From: Psychrobacter sp. P11G3
GTDB taxonomy: Bacteria > Pseudomonadota > Gammaproteobacteria > Pseudomonadales > Moraxellaceae
Assembly (NCBI RefSeq): GCF_001435845.1
Contig: NZ_CM003596.1
Coordinates: 2,339,198 to 2,403,197, forward strand
Direction: 5' to 3'
DNA length: 64,000 nucleotides
Both the position numbers and the translations under genes were made by a program. Numbering within the stretch: position 1 is the first letter of the stretch; every line of letters starts with the position of its first letter. The notes under the pieces were generated by a model that was not told where the DNA came from, did not search any database, and worked only from the letters and a program-made list of their open reading frames with translations. Positions 55,339 to 64,000 of this stretch are shown in pieces.

Positions 55339-56112
55339 ATGAGCAATGAAAACATGGATATCGAAGGCAATACTGCTGATCAAATAGAAATTATCTATGA
55401 AGATGAGTATATAGTAGCGATTAATAAAGAAGCTGGTTTGTTGGTGCATCGCAGCTGGCTGAACAAAGGTGAGACACGCTTTGCCATGCAGCTCACCCGA
55501 GATGCGGTAGGCTGCCATGTGTTTCCAGTGCATAGGTTAGACAAACCCACATCAGGTGTATTGTTATTTGCCAAGAGTTCAGCCGTGGCACGCAGCCTTA
55601 CCGAAGCATTTACTGAACGCAAAGTAAACAAGCAATATTTGGCCGTGGTGCGTGGGTTTATGTCTGAGCAAGGTACTGTTGATTACGCGTTGAGCTTTAA
55701 GCCTGACGCCATTGCCGATAAATTTGCCAACTTAGATAAACCTGCTCAAGAAGCGGTGACTCACTGGCAGAGTTTGGCACAAGTTGAGCTGCCATTTGCA
55801 GTATCAAAAAAGCATGCCACTAGCCGCTACAGTCTGGTGCGCTTAACGCCTGAAACTGGACGCAAACATCAGTTGCGTCGGCATATGAGACATGTATTCC
55901 ATCATATCGTGGGTGATACCAGTCACGGCGATATACGTCACACACGATTTTTTCGTACTCACTATGATTGCACGCGTATGTTGTTGCATGCACAGACTTT
56001 GGCACTCAGCCACCCCGTCACTGGTGAGCCACTAGTACTAACAGCAGGATTAGACGATCAATGGATGCGTATCTTAGAAGAGTTCTCTTGGGTAGATAGT
56101 GTTGAGGTTTAA
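55339..56112 (+). CDS. truC: tRNA pseudouridine(65) synthase TruC
   Basis: Isomerises uridine 65 of tRNA to pseudouridine. The 257-residue protein belongs to the RsuA/RluA superfamily, with the catalytic Asp in VHRLDKPTSGVLLFAKSS, EDEYIVAINKEAGLLVHRS, and TPETGRKHQLRRHMRH; the stretch HHIVGDTSHGDIRHTRFFR is typical of TruC. There is no S4 domain, as in other TruC proteins. An in-frame ATG six codons in (MDIEGN) is another possible start. It is convergent with the lipoprotein gene and ends at a shared hairpin. Confidence 0.93.
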   Translation: MSNENMDIEGNTADQIEIIYEDEYIVAINKEAGLLVHRSWLNKGETRFAMQLTRDAVGCHVFPVHRLDKPTSGVLLFAKSSAVARSLTEAFTERKVNKQYLAVVRGFMSEQGTVDYALSFKPDAIADKFANLDKPAQEAVTHWQSLAQVELPFAVSKKHATSRYSLVRLTPETGRKHQLRRHMRHVFHHIVGDTSHGDIRHTRFFRTHYDCTRMLLHAQTLALSHPVTGEPLVLTAGLDDQWMRILEEFSWVDSVEV

Positions 56113-56297
56113 GTTCCTAGTGGGGACTTGAAAAGACAATCTCTTATACTACGCTCCAAAATCTCAAATTTTTCAAAATACCTTTTTATTAACTTATCAG
56201 TATCTTGTAGCACTATGCATATAGTTCACTTCATCATAGTTAGCAGTTATTTAATAGTCATGTTGCTATAATAATCATCTAGCAAACTACTTATCAT

Positions 56298-56335
56298 AAA
56301 AAAGAGCAAGACACTTAATGTCTTGCTCTTTTTTT
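56298..56335. terminator. Bidirectional terminator between truC and the BamE/OmlA-like lipoprotein gene
   Basis: Perfect 16-bp stem (56298-56313 with 56319-56334), 5-nt loop, with A-tract and T-tract on the two sides. Confidence 0.92.
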
Positions 56336-56357
56336 ATATTATTGATAGCGACTAATA

Positions 56358-56816
56358 TTAGAACTGTGAATATTTGGCACAAGATGCTGGCTGCCAGTAG
56401 AACTCAGTGGCAAAAAATTCATCATCGCGCAATCTACCCTCGTAGCTATCATCGAAGATAATCTTATACTGGCAAGACTCTACATTGTTATTGGCATCAT
56501 AAAACTTGAGGATATAATCCCATTCACGAGCATTGAACCCTTCACTGAAATGAGGTGTACCGATTATTTTATAAATCTGATCTTTAGTAGTACCTACTTG
56601 TATTTTGGCGATATCATTATGATTGACGATAGTGCCACCCTTCTGCCATGCCTTTTCTGGATCTGGAAATACTAAATCGTTAGCATCAACAGCTCCATGC
56701 TGGGCACCAGGTGTTAAATGCCAAGTTGGCATGATGTTTTTTTGAGCACAACCAGTGACTGTGAATAGTAAAGCAGACGTAGCCAACAAGCCGTAACGAT
56801 AAAAAGATTTTTTCAT
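56358..56816 (-). CDS. SmpA/OmlA (BamE-like) domain lipoprotein beside a trimeric autotransporter
   Basis: A 152-residue lipoprotein with signal LLATSALLFTVTGC (lipobox VTGC, Cys23), a linker, and a BamE/OmlA-like domain: IAKIQVGTTKDQIYKIIGTPHF, REWDYILKFYDANNNVESCQYKIIFDD. In true BamE the domain supports the beta-barrel assembly machine. Here the gene lies 82 bp after the trimeric adhesin stop on the same strand, after no evident terminator, so it is probably co-transcribed and may help its export or anchoring (inference). A single Cys at the end (SCAKYSQF) and a second one inside could form a disulfide. Confidence 0.78.
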   Translation of the reverse strand: MKKSFYRYGLLATSALLFTVTGCAQKNIMPTWHLTPGAQHGAVDANDLVFPDPEKAWQKGGTIVNHNDIAKIQVGTTKDQIYKIIGTPHFSEGFNAREWDYILKFYDANNNVESCQYKIIFDDSYEGRLRDDEFFATEFYWQPASCAKYSQF

Positions 56817-56898
56817 TATTTATCCCTTAATATGTTTTATGAGTAATTTGACAGCGCTTGTATTCAAGCAAACGCTGTCAAACAGTGATGTGGCTATA

Positions 56899-59800
56899 TT
56901 AGAAATGGAAGCCTGCACCAATTGCGCCGCCTGCATTTCCTTGAGTGTCCGCTGTACCATTGATCTTCATTACCCAACGTCCATTGTCTGAGACTTTAGA
57001 TAAACCAATAGCAACTGCACTTTCACCGTTGTATGTTGCGACACCACCACCAATCATTGATTTACCAGGGATATAAGCTTGCGGTAGTGAAGACATTGCC
57101 ATGGCAGCAGAGATACCAGCATTAGCATCGTCTTCTACTTCATTGATCTTATAACCCAACTCGTTAACGCTGTTGCTTAGCTTGCCATCTAGAGCGCTCA
57201 ACTGTCCAAAATTCACAGCATCAGTAGGATTGATACCATCAGCAACACCTGTGATGGTGTTGCCACCGTTGTCTAAGCCAGTACCGCTTAGGACAACTGA
57301 CTCATTGGGACCGTTAGCTATCGTGACGCCGTTTGTATTAACTGTAGTATTACCAGTAGTAACTGTACCTGCAGTAACATTGTCTACGTTGATGTTGCCA
57401 CTCAAATCAAACTTGATACCGCTATCAGTGGTTGTCGTCGTGATATTATCACTGCCTTCAAACTTAAGTGCAGTGCTATTACCAACTGATTTATTAACAT
57501 CATTACCACTGTCTGCACTGAAGCTCAAACCAGTATCAAGTCTATCAGTATTGGCCTGAATATCTTCGTTGGCCTGAGCATTACCATTGTTTACAGCAGC
57601 AATCGCATCATTAAGATTACTTGCTCCTGTACCACCGATATTAGTGGCTGTTAAGTTGCCTTCATCATCAATCGCTGCGTCACCACCGATAATGCCAGCC
57701 ACATCGTTTCCTAGATTGTATAGCTGACCGCCGTTGATAGCGTCAGTACTTCCTGCATTGATAGCACCGCCATTGACGTTGGTTATAGTAGTACCAGCAG
57801 CACCGCCACCCAATGTAATGCTGCCTTTGTTGACAGTATCGTCTGGGTTTGTATCGTACTGAACCGCAGCATTGCTAAGCGCTTCATTACTACTTTCTAA
57901 TGCATCGCTGACTGATTTTAACTGTGAGACGTTGACTGCATCAGAGTCTGCTGTACCAGCGGCCACACCTGTAACTTGACGATATACACCGTTGGCTGCA
58001 TCGCCCACTGCAACTGCACCAGTTGTGCTAGTCGTTGCTGTAATAGCAGCATTGCCAGTTGAGAGGTAACCTGCAATACCAGCACCTGTCGTAGCTGCAG
58101 AGCCAAGACCTAGTACTACCGAGCCATTTTGGTTTGCTGTGATACCGTTACCAAGTACAAAAGTATCATCACTATTAATAGTGTTGTTATTACCAACTGA
58201 GTAGCTGTTGTTGCCATTGATAGTGCTTGGATCACCAAAGGCACCGGAGTTATCGCCGTTGACGATATTACCTGTACCAATAGCAATAGACTGATTACCT
58301 AGCGCTTGAGCACCATCACCAATAGCGACTGATGACTGACCTGCTACCTGTGAACCGTTACCAATCACAACTGAGTTTGTCGCATCTGCAGTTGCTCTGG
58401 TGTTAAGTCCTAATGCAACGGTATTGTTTGCACCAGCTTCTACAATTGCATTTACACCAATTGCAGTTGAATTATCACCACCAGCACTTGAGTCATTAGT
58501 CACGCCTATATCACCTTCAGTACTAACTGCATTGGTATGAGCAAACTTCACACCCTCAGTATTCATTTTCTGTACTGTTTCACCGATAGTCAGACGATCA
58601 GTAACTTCTTGACCATTAACATCATATGTTAAGAATTGCGAATCCATATTATTGTTATCAATATTATTATTCACAACTTGATCCGTCACATTGACCGTAA
58701 CGGTATTACCATCTTGATCCTCAACTTCGACGTTGGTAACGTTTTGAGCGATCAAGGTATCCAACTGCCCTTTATTCACAGCGTCATCAGCATTCACGCC
58801 GTTTGCCACATTAGACAATGTTGTACCACCACTCGCTACAAAGTCGTTGCCTTCATCGTCTTGATCAATCACTGCAGGTGTACCTGCCAAGGTCACTTGA
58901 TCATAATTGATGATACTGTTGTCATTAGGATCTCGATCATACTGCACAGCACCTGCAGTCAAGTCAGTTAAACCATCAGATACTGCATCCACTTGTCCTT
59001 TGGTTGCTGCATCATTTGCATTCACACCATCAGCTAGATTACTTACTGTCTGACCACCAGCATCAATACCACCAGCAGTAATACTTGGACCTATCGGTGC
59101 GCCACCTGCATCAATAAAGCTAATACCGCCTTGATTGATTGAGATACCATTGTTACCAGCAGCATCAGTTGCGGTAAAGCCTTCTGCGCCATAGTTACTG
59201 GTGTTGCCAGCAGCATCTTCAACAGTAGTACCAGCGGCTGTTGTATTAGTAGTGTTACCTAAGCCATCACTTAGGCTTGAGCTAGCTGCTGTGTAGTCCG
59301 CTTCATTACCAGCGGCATCTACTACGTTAGTACCTTCTGTGGTAATGGTGGTTGCATTACCTAAACCATCATCAATAGCAACGCCTGCGTTGTTGACCAC
59401 TGTATCACCCGTGGTGACGCTGCCCTCTTCGCCTAGGTCAATGGCTTCTGCCAGTTGAATGCTTAGGCCGTCGGTACCATTGGCTACTACGCCGATATTA
59501 CCAGTGGTTAAGTTGGCAGGATTTGCACCACCTGTTACGTTTAGCGTGTCACCAAGATTACGATCAATAATGGTGTTATCATCGCCAACAAAGTTTAGGC
59601 CTGCATCCGCTAAACCTGTGACGGCAGCATTCACGTCTCCTGCATTAACTGCATTATTGGCGTTAGCAGTATCGGTGATGTCACCTGCACTTGCTACGCC
59701 TGTTAGCTGACGATCACCATCTGTACCGGTGAAGCTTACGCTGTTACCGCCTGTCTGTGCACCAACAGTGATAGCACCAGTACCAGCATCCTGACGAACA

Positions 59801-62800
59801 ATACCAGTACGACCAGCATTGATGTCATCAATGTCACTTGTATTGGCTGTGGTACGGCCATCTAGGTTCTCAAGTGCACCTCCTACATTATTGAAGTTAG
59901 TCGTAGCACCTGTATTGGTACCATCATCTAAAACATAGCTTGGCGCAGTATAAGTATCTGTGGCTGCATCATAACTACCACCTAACGCTGTCATGTTGCC
60001 TGTAGCGATATTATTGGTATCAGTCAGCTGACCAAACGTCGCAACGTCACCAGCATCTGTACCTTCACCCACATTAGTAATCTTATTAGTGCCTGCATCA
60101 ATACCTGTTGCGGTAATGCTCGGTGTGTTCGCCAATGGGTCACCATTGGTATCAAGGAAAGTTAAGCCTTCAGCACCATAGTTGCTGGTGTTGTTTCCGT
60201 CAGTGACAGTGGTACCTGCTGTAGTGATGGTGGTTGCATTACCTAAACCATCATCAATAGCAACACCTGCGTTGTTGACCACTGTGTCACCAGCGGTGAC
60301 GCTGCCATCTTCGCCTAGGTCAATGGCTTCTGCCAGTTGAATGCTTAGGCCGTCGGTACCATTGGCTACTACGCCGATATTACCAGTGGTTAAGTTGGCA
60401 GGATTTGCACCACCTGTTACGTTTAGCGTGTCACCAAGATTACGATCAATAATGGTGTTATCATCGCCAACAAAGTTTAGGCCTGCATCCGCTAAACCTG
60501 TGACGGCAGCATTCACGTCTCCTGCATTAACTGCATTATTGGCGTTAGCAGTATCGGTGATGTCACCTGCACTTGCTACGCCTGTTAGCTGACGATCACC
60601 ATCTGTACCGGTGAAGCTTACGCTGTTACCGCCTGTCTGTGCACCAACAGTGATAGCACCAGTACCAGCATCCTGACGAACAATACCAGTACGACCAGCA
60701 TTGATGTCATCAATGTCACTTGTATTGGCTGTGGTACGGCCATCTAGGTTCTCAAGTGCACCTCCTACATTATTGAAGTTAGTCGTAGCACCCGTATTGG
60801 TACCTGTATCTAGTGTGTAAGTCGGAGCATTTACACTACCATCTGCTGCGTTGTAAGCGGCACCACCACCTAGGTTGGTTGCGGTATTGCTACCTAACGT
60901 GTCTACTTTGTCATCAACAGCTGTGACTTGTCCAAAGGTTGCTGCATCATCTGCTGCTATACCATCGGCTACATTAATAACTCTGTTATCACCATTATTA
61001 AGACCGTTTTTGCTAAGTAATACAGTATCGTTATCGCCCCCTGTTACAGTAATACCAGCATTACTCGTTATAGTATTCCCAACTCTGACACTACCAGCTT
61101 CACCAAGGTCAATAGCTTCTGCTAAATCATAGTTAATACCGTTGTCTGAGACCGTGGCAACCAAATTGGTGTCTGTGTTGGTGAAGTTAACGGTTTCACC
61201 TAACTGGACGTTGTCATCTGCACCGTTGTCCGCACCGATGTTGAAGCCTAGGTTCGCTTGCTGTTGAATGTCAGCAATGTCACCAGTGTTGGTTGTGGTA
61301 CGTGTGTCAAGATTGCCAAGTGCAGCGCCTACGTTAGTAAACGGCGCAGCGCTAGTACCTGTGTTGGTGCCGTCATCAAGCACGTAGTTCGGTGAGGTGA
61401 CTGTTCCTGTCGCAGGGTCAAAGATTGAGTCGCCGCCCAAGGTGGTTGCGATAGAGTCCGCTGCGGTGTTCAACTGGCTGCCGTTAATAGCGTCGGTTGA
61501 ACCGTCAGCCAGACTGCCGGCAGCAATGTTGGTAATAGTGTTGCCACCATTATCAAGGCCAGTATTGGTCAACGATACAGGACCGTTAGGGCCATTCGAG
61601 ACAGTGAGACCATCGTTGTTCAAGAGGCTGTCACCAGCTGTGACGCTATCAACGGTGATGGTGTCCGCTAAATCATAGTTAATACCGTTGTCTGAGACCG
61701 TGGCAACCAAATTGGTGTCTGTGTTGGTGAAGTTAACGGTTTCACCTAACTGGACGTTGTCATCTGCACCGTTGTCCGCACCGATGTTGAAGCCTAGGTT
61801 CGCTTGCTGTTGAATGTCAGCAATGTCACCAGTGTTGGTTGTGGTACGTGTGTCAAGATTGCCAAGTGCAGCGCCTACGTTAGTAAACGGCGCAGCGCTA
61901 GTACCTGTGTTGGTGCCGTCATCAAGCACGTAGTTCGGTGAGGTGACTGTTCCTGTCGCAGGGTCAAAGATTGAGTCGCCGCCCAAGGTGGTTGCGATAG
62001 AGTCCGCTGCGGTGTTCAACTGGCTGCCGTTAATAGCGTCGGTTGAACCGTCAGCCAGACTGCCGGCAGCAATGTTGGTAATAGTGTTGCCACCATTATC
62101 AAGGCCAGTATTGGTCAACGATACAGGACCGTTAGGGCCATTCGAGACAGTGAGACCATCGTTGTTCAAGAGGCTGTCACCAGCTGTGACGCTATCAACG
62201 GTGATGGTGTCCGCTAAATCATAGTTAATACCGTTGTCTGAGACCGTGGCAACCAAATTGGTGTCTGTGTTGGTGAAGTTAACGGTTTCACCTAACTGGA
62301 CGTTGTCATCTGCACCGTTGTCCGCACCGATGTTGAAGCCTAGGTTCGCTTGCTGTTGAATGTCAGCAATGTCACCAGTGTTGGTTGTGGTACGTGTGTC
62401 AAGATTGCCAAGTGCAGCGCCTACGTTAGTAAACGGCGCAGCGCTAGTACCTGTGTTGGTGCCGTCATCAAGCACGTAGTTCGGTGAGGTGACTGTTCCT
62501 GTCGCAGGGTCAAAGATTGAGTCGCCGCCCAAGGTGGTTGCGATAGAGTCCGCTGCGGTGTTCAACTGGCTGCCGTTAATAGCGTCGGTTGAACCGTCAG
62601 CCAGACTGCCGGCAGCAATGTTGGTAATAGTGTTGCCACCATTATCAAGGCCAGTATTGGTCAACGATACAGGACCGTTAGGGCCATTCGAGACAGTGAG
62701 ACCATCGTTGTTCAAGAGGCTGTCACCAGCTGTGACGCTATCAACGGTGATGGTGTCCGCTAAATCATAGTTAATACCGTTGTCTGAGACCGTGGCAACC

Positions 62801-64000
62801 AAATTGGTGTCTGTGTTGGTGAAGTTAACGGTTTCACCTAACTGGACGTTGTCATCTGCACCGTTGTCCGCACCGATGTTGAAGCCTAGGTTCGCTTGCT
62901 GTTGAATGTCAGCAATGTCACCAGTGTTGGTTGTGGTACGTGTGTCAAGATTGCCAAGTGCAGCGCCTACGTTAGTAAACGGCGCAGCGCTAGTACCTGT
63001 GTTGGTGCCGTCATCAAGCACGTAGTTCGGTGAGGTGACTGTTCCTGTCGCAGGGTCAAAGATTGAGTCGCCGCCCAAGGTGGTTGCGATAGAGTCCGCT
63101 GCGGTGTTCAACTGGCTGCCGTTAATAGCGTCGGTTGAACCGTCAGCCAGACTGCCGGCAGCAATGTTGGTAATAGTGTTGCCACCATTATCAAGGCCAG
63201 TATTGGTCAACGATACAGGACCGTTAGGGCCATTCGAGACAGTGAGACCATCGTTGTTCAAGAGGCTGTCACCAGCTGTGACGCTATCAACGGTGATGGT
63301 GTCCGCTAAATCATAGTTAATACCGTTGTCTGAGACCGTGGCAACCAAATTGGTGTCTGTGTTGGTGAAGTTAACGGTTTCACCTAACTGGACGTTGTCA
63401 TCTGCACCGTTGTCCGCACCGATGTTGAAGCCTAGGTTCGCTTGCTGTTGAATGTCAGCAATGTCACCAGTGTTGGTTGTGGTACGTGTGTCAAGATTGC
63501 CAAGTGCAGCGCCTACGTTAGTAAACGGCGCAGCGCTAGTACCTGTGTTGGTGCCGTCATCAAGCACGTAGTTCGGTGAGGTGACTGTTCCTGTCGCAGG
63601 GTCAAAGATTGAGTCGCCGCCCAAGGTGGTTGCGATAGAGTCCGCTGCGGTGTTCAACTGGCTGCCGTTAATAGCGTCGGTTGAACCGTCAGCCAGACTG
63701 CCGGCAGCAATGTTGGTAATAGTGTTGCCACCATTATCAAGGCCAGTATTGGTCAACGATACAGGACCGTTAGGGCCATTCGAGACAGTGAGACCATCGT
63801 TGTTCAAGAGGCTGTCACCAGCTGTGACGCTATCAACGGTGATGGTGTCCGCTAAATCATAGTTAATACCGTTGTCTGAGACCGTGGCAACCAAATTGGT
63901 GTCTGTGTTGGTGAAGTTAACGGTTTCACCTAACTGGACGTTGTCATCTGCACCGTTGTCCGCACCGATGTTGAAGCCTAGGTTCGCTTGCTGTTGAATG
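56899..64000 (-). CDS. Trimeric autotransporter adhesin, YadA family (partial, C-terminal 2,367 aa)
   Basis: A giant surface adhesin; the coding frame is open to the right edge, so its start, signal and N-terminal head lie outside. From the C-terminus backwards: YadA membrane anchor ending GGAIGAGFHF with FxF-type end; coiled-coil stalk before it; a head region (about 58060-58480) with repeated SVAIGDGAQALGNQSIAIG-like motifs; necks and connectors of the type DAVNVSQLKSV or DAINGGQLYNL, repeated many times. Further up, long stalk modules are duplicated: two about 580-bp modules offset by 882 bp and at least five identical 546-bp units. Composition is rich in Asp, Asn, Thr, Gly and Ala with few Cys or Lys. 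Such proteins bind surfaces or host matrix and promote biofilm. Confidence 0.93.
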   Translation of the reverse strand, partial: IQQQANLGFNIGADNGADDNVQLGETVNFTNTDTNLVATVSDNGINYDLADTITVDSVTAGDSLLNNDGLTVSNGPNGPVSLTNTGLDNGGNTITNIAAGSLADGSTDAINGSQLNTAADSIATTLGGDSIFDPATGTVTSPNYVLDDGTNTGTSAAPFTNVGAALGNLDTRTTTNTGDIADIQQQANLGFNIGADNGADDNVQLGETVNFTNTDTNLVATVSDNGINYDLADTITVDSVTAGDSLLNNDGLTVSNGPNGPVSLTNTGLDNGGNTITNIAAGSLADGSTDAINGSQLNTAADSIATTLGGDSIFDPATGTVTSPNYVLDDGTNTGTSAAPFTNVGAALGNLDTRTTTNTGDIADIQQQANLGFNIGADNGADDNVQLGETVNFTNTDTNLVATVSDNGINYDLADTITVDSVTAGDSLLNNDGLTVSNGPNGPVSLTNTGLDNGGNTITNIAAGSLADGSTDAINGSQLNTAADSIATTLGGDSIFDPATGTVTSPNYVLDDGTNTGTSAAPFTNVGAALGNLDTRTTTNTGDIADIQQQANLGFNIGADNGADDNVQLGETVNFTNTDTNLVATVSDNGINYDLADTITVDSVTAGDSLLNNDGLTVSNGPNGPVSLTNTGLDNGGNTITNIAAGSLADGSTDAINGSQLNTAADSIATTLGGDSIFDPATGTVTSPNYVLDDGTNTGTSAAPFTNVGAALGNLDTRTTTNTGDIADIQQQANLGFNIGADNGADDNVQLGETVNFTNTDTNLVATVSDNGINYDLADTITVDSVTAGDSLLNNDGLTVSNGPNGPVSLTNTGLDNGGNTITNIAAGSLADGSTDAINGSQLNTAADSIATTLGGDSIFDPATGTVTSPNYVLDDGTNTGTSAAPFTNVGAALGNLDTRTTTNTGDIADIQQQANLGFNIGADNGADDNVQLGETVNFTNTDTNLVATVSDNGINYDLAEAIDLGEAGSVRVGNTITSNAGITVTGGDNDTVLLSKNGLNNGDNRVINVADGIAADDAATFGQVTAVDDKVDTLGSNTATNLGGGAAYNAADGSVNAPTYTLDTGTNTGATTNFNNVGGALENLDGRTTANTSDIDDINAGRTGIVRQDAGTGAITVGAQTGGNSVSFTGTDGDRQLTGVASAGDITDTANANNAVNAGDVNAAVTGLADAGLNFVGDDNTIIDRNLGDTLNVTGGANPANLTTGNIGVVANGTDGLSIQLAEAIDLGEDGSVTAGDTVVNNAGVAIDDGLGNATTITTAGTTVTDGNNTSNYGAEGLTFLDTNGDPLANTPSITATGIDAGTNKITNVGEGTDAGDVATFGQLTDTNNIATGNMTALGGSYDAATDTYTAPSYVLDDGTNTGATTNFNNVGGALENLDGRTTANTSDIDDINAGRTGIVRQDAGTGAITVGAQTGGNSVSFTGTDGDRQLTGVASAGDITDTANANNAVNAGDVNAAVTGLADAGLNFVGDDNTIIDRNLGDTLNVTGGANPANLTTGNIGVVANGTDGLSIQLAEAIDLGEEGSVTTGDTVVNNAGVAIDDGLGNATTITTEGTNVVDAAGNEADYTAASSSLSDGLGNTTNTTAAGTTVEDAAGNTSNYGAEGFTATDAAGNNGISINQGGISFIDAGGAPIGPSITAGGIDAGGQTVSNLADGVNANDAATKGQVDAVSDGLTDLTAGAVQYDRDPNDNSIINYDQVTLAGTPAVIDQDDEGNDFVASGGTTLSNVANGVNADDAVNKGQLDTLIAQNVTNVEVEDQDGNTVTVNVTDQVVNNNIDNNNMDSQFLTYDVNGQEVTDRLTIGETVQKMNTEGVKFAHTNAVSTEGDIGVTNDSSAGGDNSTAIGVNAIVEAGANNTVALGLNTRATADATNSVVIGNGSQVAGQSSVAIGDGAQALGNQSIAIGTGNIVNGDNSGAFGDPSTINGNNSYSVGNNNTINSDDTFVLGNGITANQNGSVVLGLGSAATTGAGIAGYLSTGNAAITATTSTTGAVAVGDAANGVYRQVTGVAAGTADSDAVNVSQLKSVSDALESSNEALSNAAVQYDTNPDDTVNKGSITLGGGAAGTTITNVNGGAINAGSTDAINGGQLYNLGNDVAGIIGGDAAIDDEGNLTATNIGGTGASNLNDAIAAVNNGNAQANEDIQANTDRLDTGLSFSADSGNDVNKSVGNSTALKFEGSDNITTTTTDSGIKFDLSGNINVDNVTAGTVTTGNTTVNTNGVTIANGPNESVVLSGTGLDNGGNTITGVADGINPTDAVNFGQLSALDGKLSNSVNELGYKINEVEDDANAGISAAMAMSSLPQAYIPGKSMIGGGVATYNGESAVAIGLSKVSDNGRWVMKINGTADTQGNAGGAIGAGFHF
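59347..59925 (-). repeat. Stalk module, copy A of an 882-bp-spaced duplication
   Basis: Almost identical at DNA level to 60229-60807. Both encode AVTGLADAGLNFVGDDNTII and SVSFTGTDGDRQLTGVASAG with the same frame and differ only at a few bases. Confidence 0.85.
60229..60807 (-). repeat. Stalk module, copy B of an 882-bp-spaced duplication
   Basis: Partner of 59347-59925; an 82-residue stretch encoded on the opposite strand is identical in both, which follows from DNA identity. Small differences at the edges show divergence. Confidence 0.85.
61124..64000 (-). repeat. Identical 546-bp (182-aa) tandem repeats in the adhesin, five full copies and part of a sixth
   Basis: The same 546-bp unit recurs with a constant period (61124, 61670, 62216, 62762, 63308 and on to the edge). 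No base difference was seen between copies by eye. Each encodes a stalk module with neck DAINGSQLNTAADSIATTL, a beta region VLDDGTNTGTSAAPFTN, and a coiled-coil part TNTGDIADIQQQANLGFN. The number of copies beyond the window is unknown. Confidence 0.92.

Noticed and set aside
55198-55533. A 111-codon minus-strand frame overlapping the truC start
   Set aside because: Overlaps truC, no ribosome binding site, no recognisable domain.
59459-60592. Two identical 83-codon plus-strand frames
   Set aside because: Antisense shadows of the duplicated adhesin module.
61397-63862. Five identical 93-codon open frames on the plus strand
   Set aside because: They are the antisense of the 546-bp adhesin repeats; identity follows from the repeats, and there is no ribosome binding site or family resemblance.

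Overview
The window reads as chromosome of a gammaproteobacterium of the Moraxellaceae, most likely Psychrobacter. This is inferred from moderate GC, family resemblance of the proteins, the housekeeping content (scpA-scpB, rplM-rpsI, rplU-rpmA, ispB, lolA, hemB) and a giant Asp/Asn/Thr-rich trimeric autotransporter. No database search was possible, so the genus is an inference.

Layout. 1-584 is the 5' part of ccmF (minus strand, running off the left edge), followed by a DUF445 membrane protein. 2.7-14.2 kb is core: PBP2 (mrdA), rsmD, rplM-rpsI, a lipid A acyltransferase, trpS, scpA-scpB, lolA, rplU-rpmA and ispB. 15.1-21.6 kb is an RND efflux operon (periplasmic adaptor, pump, outer-membrane channel) preceded by about 830 bp without a gene that holds a MerR-like promoter dyad. 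21.8-24.3 kb holds hemB, a glutathionyl-hydroquinone reductase and tRNA-Val(GAC).

Downstream of the tRNA the content becomes accessory: an HTH-regulator remnant, a short MgtC-like protein, a Zn/Cd/Pb P-type ATPase with its divergent MerR regulator, a PaaX-like/AidB-like divergent pair, a second-type methionine aminopeptidase overlapping a ParD-like antitoxin gene, and an arginine catabolic group (YjiH-type membrane protein, arginase, ornithine cyclodeaminase, divergent Lrp regulator). A GntR regulator with a divergent carboxylate-type permease follows, then a tripartite tricarboxylate transporter (tctCBA) and a TauE/SafE permease.

44.0-53.4 kb is a complete but rearranged pyrimidine degradation (rut) cluster: rutR diverging from rutA-B-C-F-G-mmsA-ribB-D-E. 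The insertion of mmsA gives a route from malonic semialdehyde to acetyl-CoA next to RutE, and ribB may supply the flavin that RutA and RutF need. Its control region contains a RutR-like palindrome, a sigma54-like -24/-12 element and three 20-bp direct repeats. The cluster is bracketed by two copies of a roughly 65-bp terminator-like repeat; a third copy sits beside tRNA-Val.

The right end has a parvulin-type isomerase, a pirin gene interrupted by a TGA at a conserved Trp codon, truC, a BamE/OmlA-like lipoprotein, and the C-terminal 2,367 residues of a trimeric autotransporter adhesin (minus strand, running off the right edge) containing at least five identical 546-bp repeats.
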